From Haliscomenobacteraceae bacterium (GTDB lineage Bacteria > Bacteroidota > Bacteroidia > Chitinophagales > Saprospiraceae): a stretch of 64,000 nucleotides of DNA. Below, piece after piece: positions 63,610 to 64,000 of the stretch. The stretch covers positions 62,001 through 126,000 of the forward strand of contig CANMVX010000001.1 in NCBI GenBank assembly GCA_947501115.1, in the 5' to 3' direction. The notes beneath the pieces were generated by a model that worked only from the letters and a program-made list of their open reading frames with translations, did no database searches and had not been told where the DNA came from. Made by a program: the position numbers and the translations under genes. Positions within the stretch are counted from its first letter, which is position 1, and each line of letters opens with the position of its first letter.

Positions 63610-64000
63610 ATGAAAACAGTTCATGAATACCTGCAGAATAATAAGGAAAGGTTCGTTTCCGAATTATTTGATTTTTTACGTATTCCTTCCGTAAGTGCAA
63701 ATCCTGATAATGATGCTGATGTAGCTCGTGCTGCCGCTTTTGTAGCAGAAAAATTAAAATCAGCAGGCGCCGATAATGTGGAGGTTATTCCAACAAAGGG
63801 TCATCCTGTCGTTTTTGGTGAAAAAATGGTGGATCCTTCCCTGCCTACCATTATGGTATATGGTCATTATGATGTTCAACCCGCTGATCCTCTCGATTTA
63901 TGGCTGTCTCCTCCTTTTGAGCCTGTTATCCGACAAACAGTTGTTCATCCAGATGGAGCTGTCTTTGCAAGGGGTTCCTGCGATGATAAAGGTCAGGTAT
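63610..64000 (+). CDS. M20-family peptidase, N-terminal part (3' end outside window)
   Basis: The frame is open from the ATG at 63610 to the window end (about 130 residues). An in-frame ATG at 63592 is possible but MKTVHEYLQNNKERF fits the family start better. The protein is a dipeptidase of the M20 metallopeptidase family: LRIPSVSANPD, VYGHYDVQPADPLDLW (zinc His and catalytic Asp) and ARGSCDDKGQ (zinc Asp) are its hallmarks. It cuts dipeptides or small peptides in the cytosol. It begins 30 bases after the cdaA stop on the same strand. Confidence 0.9.
   Translation, partial: MKTVHEYLQNNKERFVSELFDFLRIPSVSANPDNDADVARAAAFVAEKLKSAGADNVEVIPTKGHPVVFGEKMVDPSLPTIMVYGHYDVQPADPLDLWLSPPFEPVIRQTVVHPDGAVFARGSCDDKGQV

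Noticed and set aside
1-64000. CRISPR, transposase, integrase or phage genes
   Set aside because: No short regular repeats, no transposase or integrase motifs, and no phage structural genes are visible.

Overview
The window is AT-rich chromosomal DNA from a member of the Bacteroidota. The evidence is: type IX secretion (T9SS) C-terminal sorting domains on several giant secreted proteins, a PorP/SprF-type partner, a SusC/SusD pair, an FtsE of the Bacteroidota type, CdaA and MiaE homologues, and several promoters resembling the Bacteroidota form TTG-N19-TAnnTTTG. The long PKD-repeat proteins and the CHU_C-type sorting domain suggest an environmental lineage of the Saprospiria, Chitinophagia or Cytophagia kind; that placement is inference. 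I see no rRNA, tRNA, CRISPR array, insertion sequence, phage or origin, and no gene-free stretch above 300 bases. The longest gaps are 34688-34923, 33801-34017, 57585-57790 and 32171-32366.

Layout. 1-487 is the end of a TPR protein followed by a strong terminator. 619-15963 is an envelope and secretion region. It holds a PKD protein with a type A sorting domain (+), a four-gene minus-strand cluster of unknown function (PKD lipoprotein, exported membrane-associated protein, propeller-like lipoprotein, membrane-anchored ankyrin protein), and a PorP/SprF-like protein followed by a second giant PKD protein with a type B sorting domain. 15986-17972 pairs a secreted nuclease with a secreted adenosine deaminase. 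18036-21662 holds ftsE and a housekeeping run (Nudix, YdcF, rhomboid, rlmH, a hypothetical). 21709-23832 is an ECF sigma, membrane anti-sigma and adhesin-like operon.

23950-30036 and 35771-42062 are two complete RND efflux operons of identical order (TetR, TolC, membrane fusion protein, RND pump). Between them lie a FISUMP-domain gene, an APC permease, an aldo/keto reductase-RidA fusion, a UPF0175/PIN toxin-antitoxin pair whose toxin is broken by one stop codon, and fabG. 42157-44862 holds a PmtA-like methyltransferase and tex. 44985-48008 is a secreted metalloprotease. 48063-53448 is a SusC/SusD/DUF4397 locus. 53584-57584 is ilvD-ilvB-ilvN without ilvC. The last part holds an outer-membrane barrel, rimO, a small membrane protein, an exported msrB, miaE with a hypothetical, cdaA, and the start of an M20 peptidase.

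The genes with the least known function and the clearest conserved arrangement are at 4037-15963. I consider the four-gene cluster there, next to two paralogous giant PKD proteins of different sorting class, the best candidate for an undescribed system.
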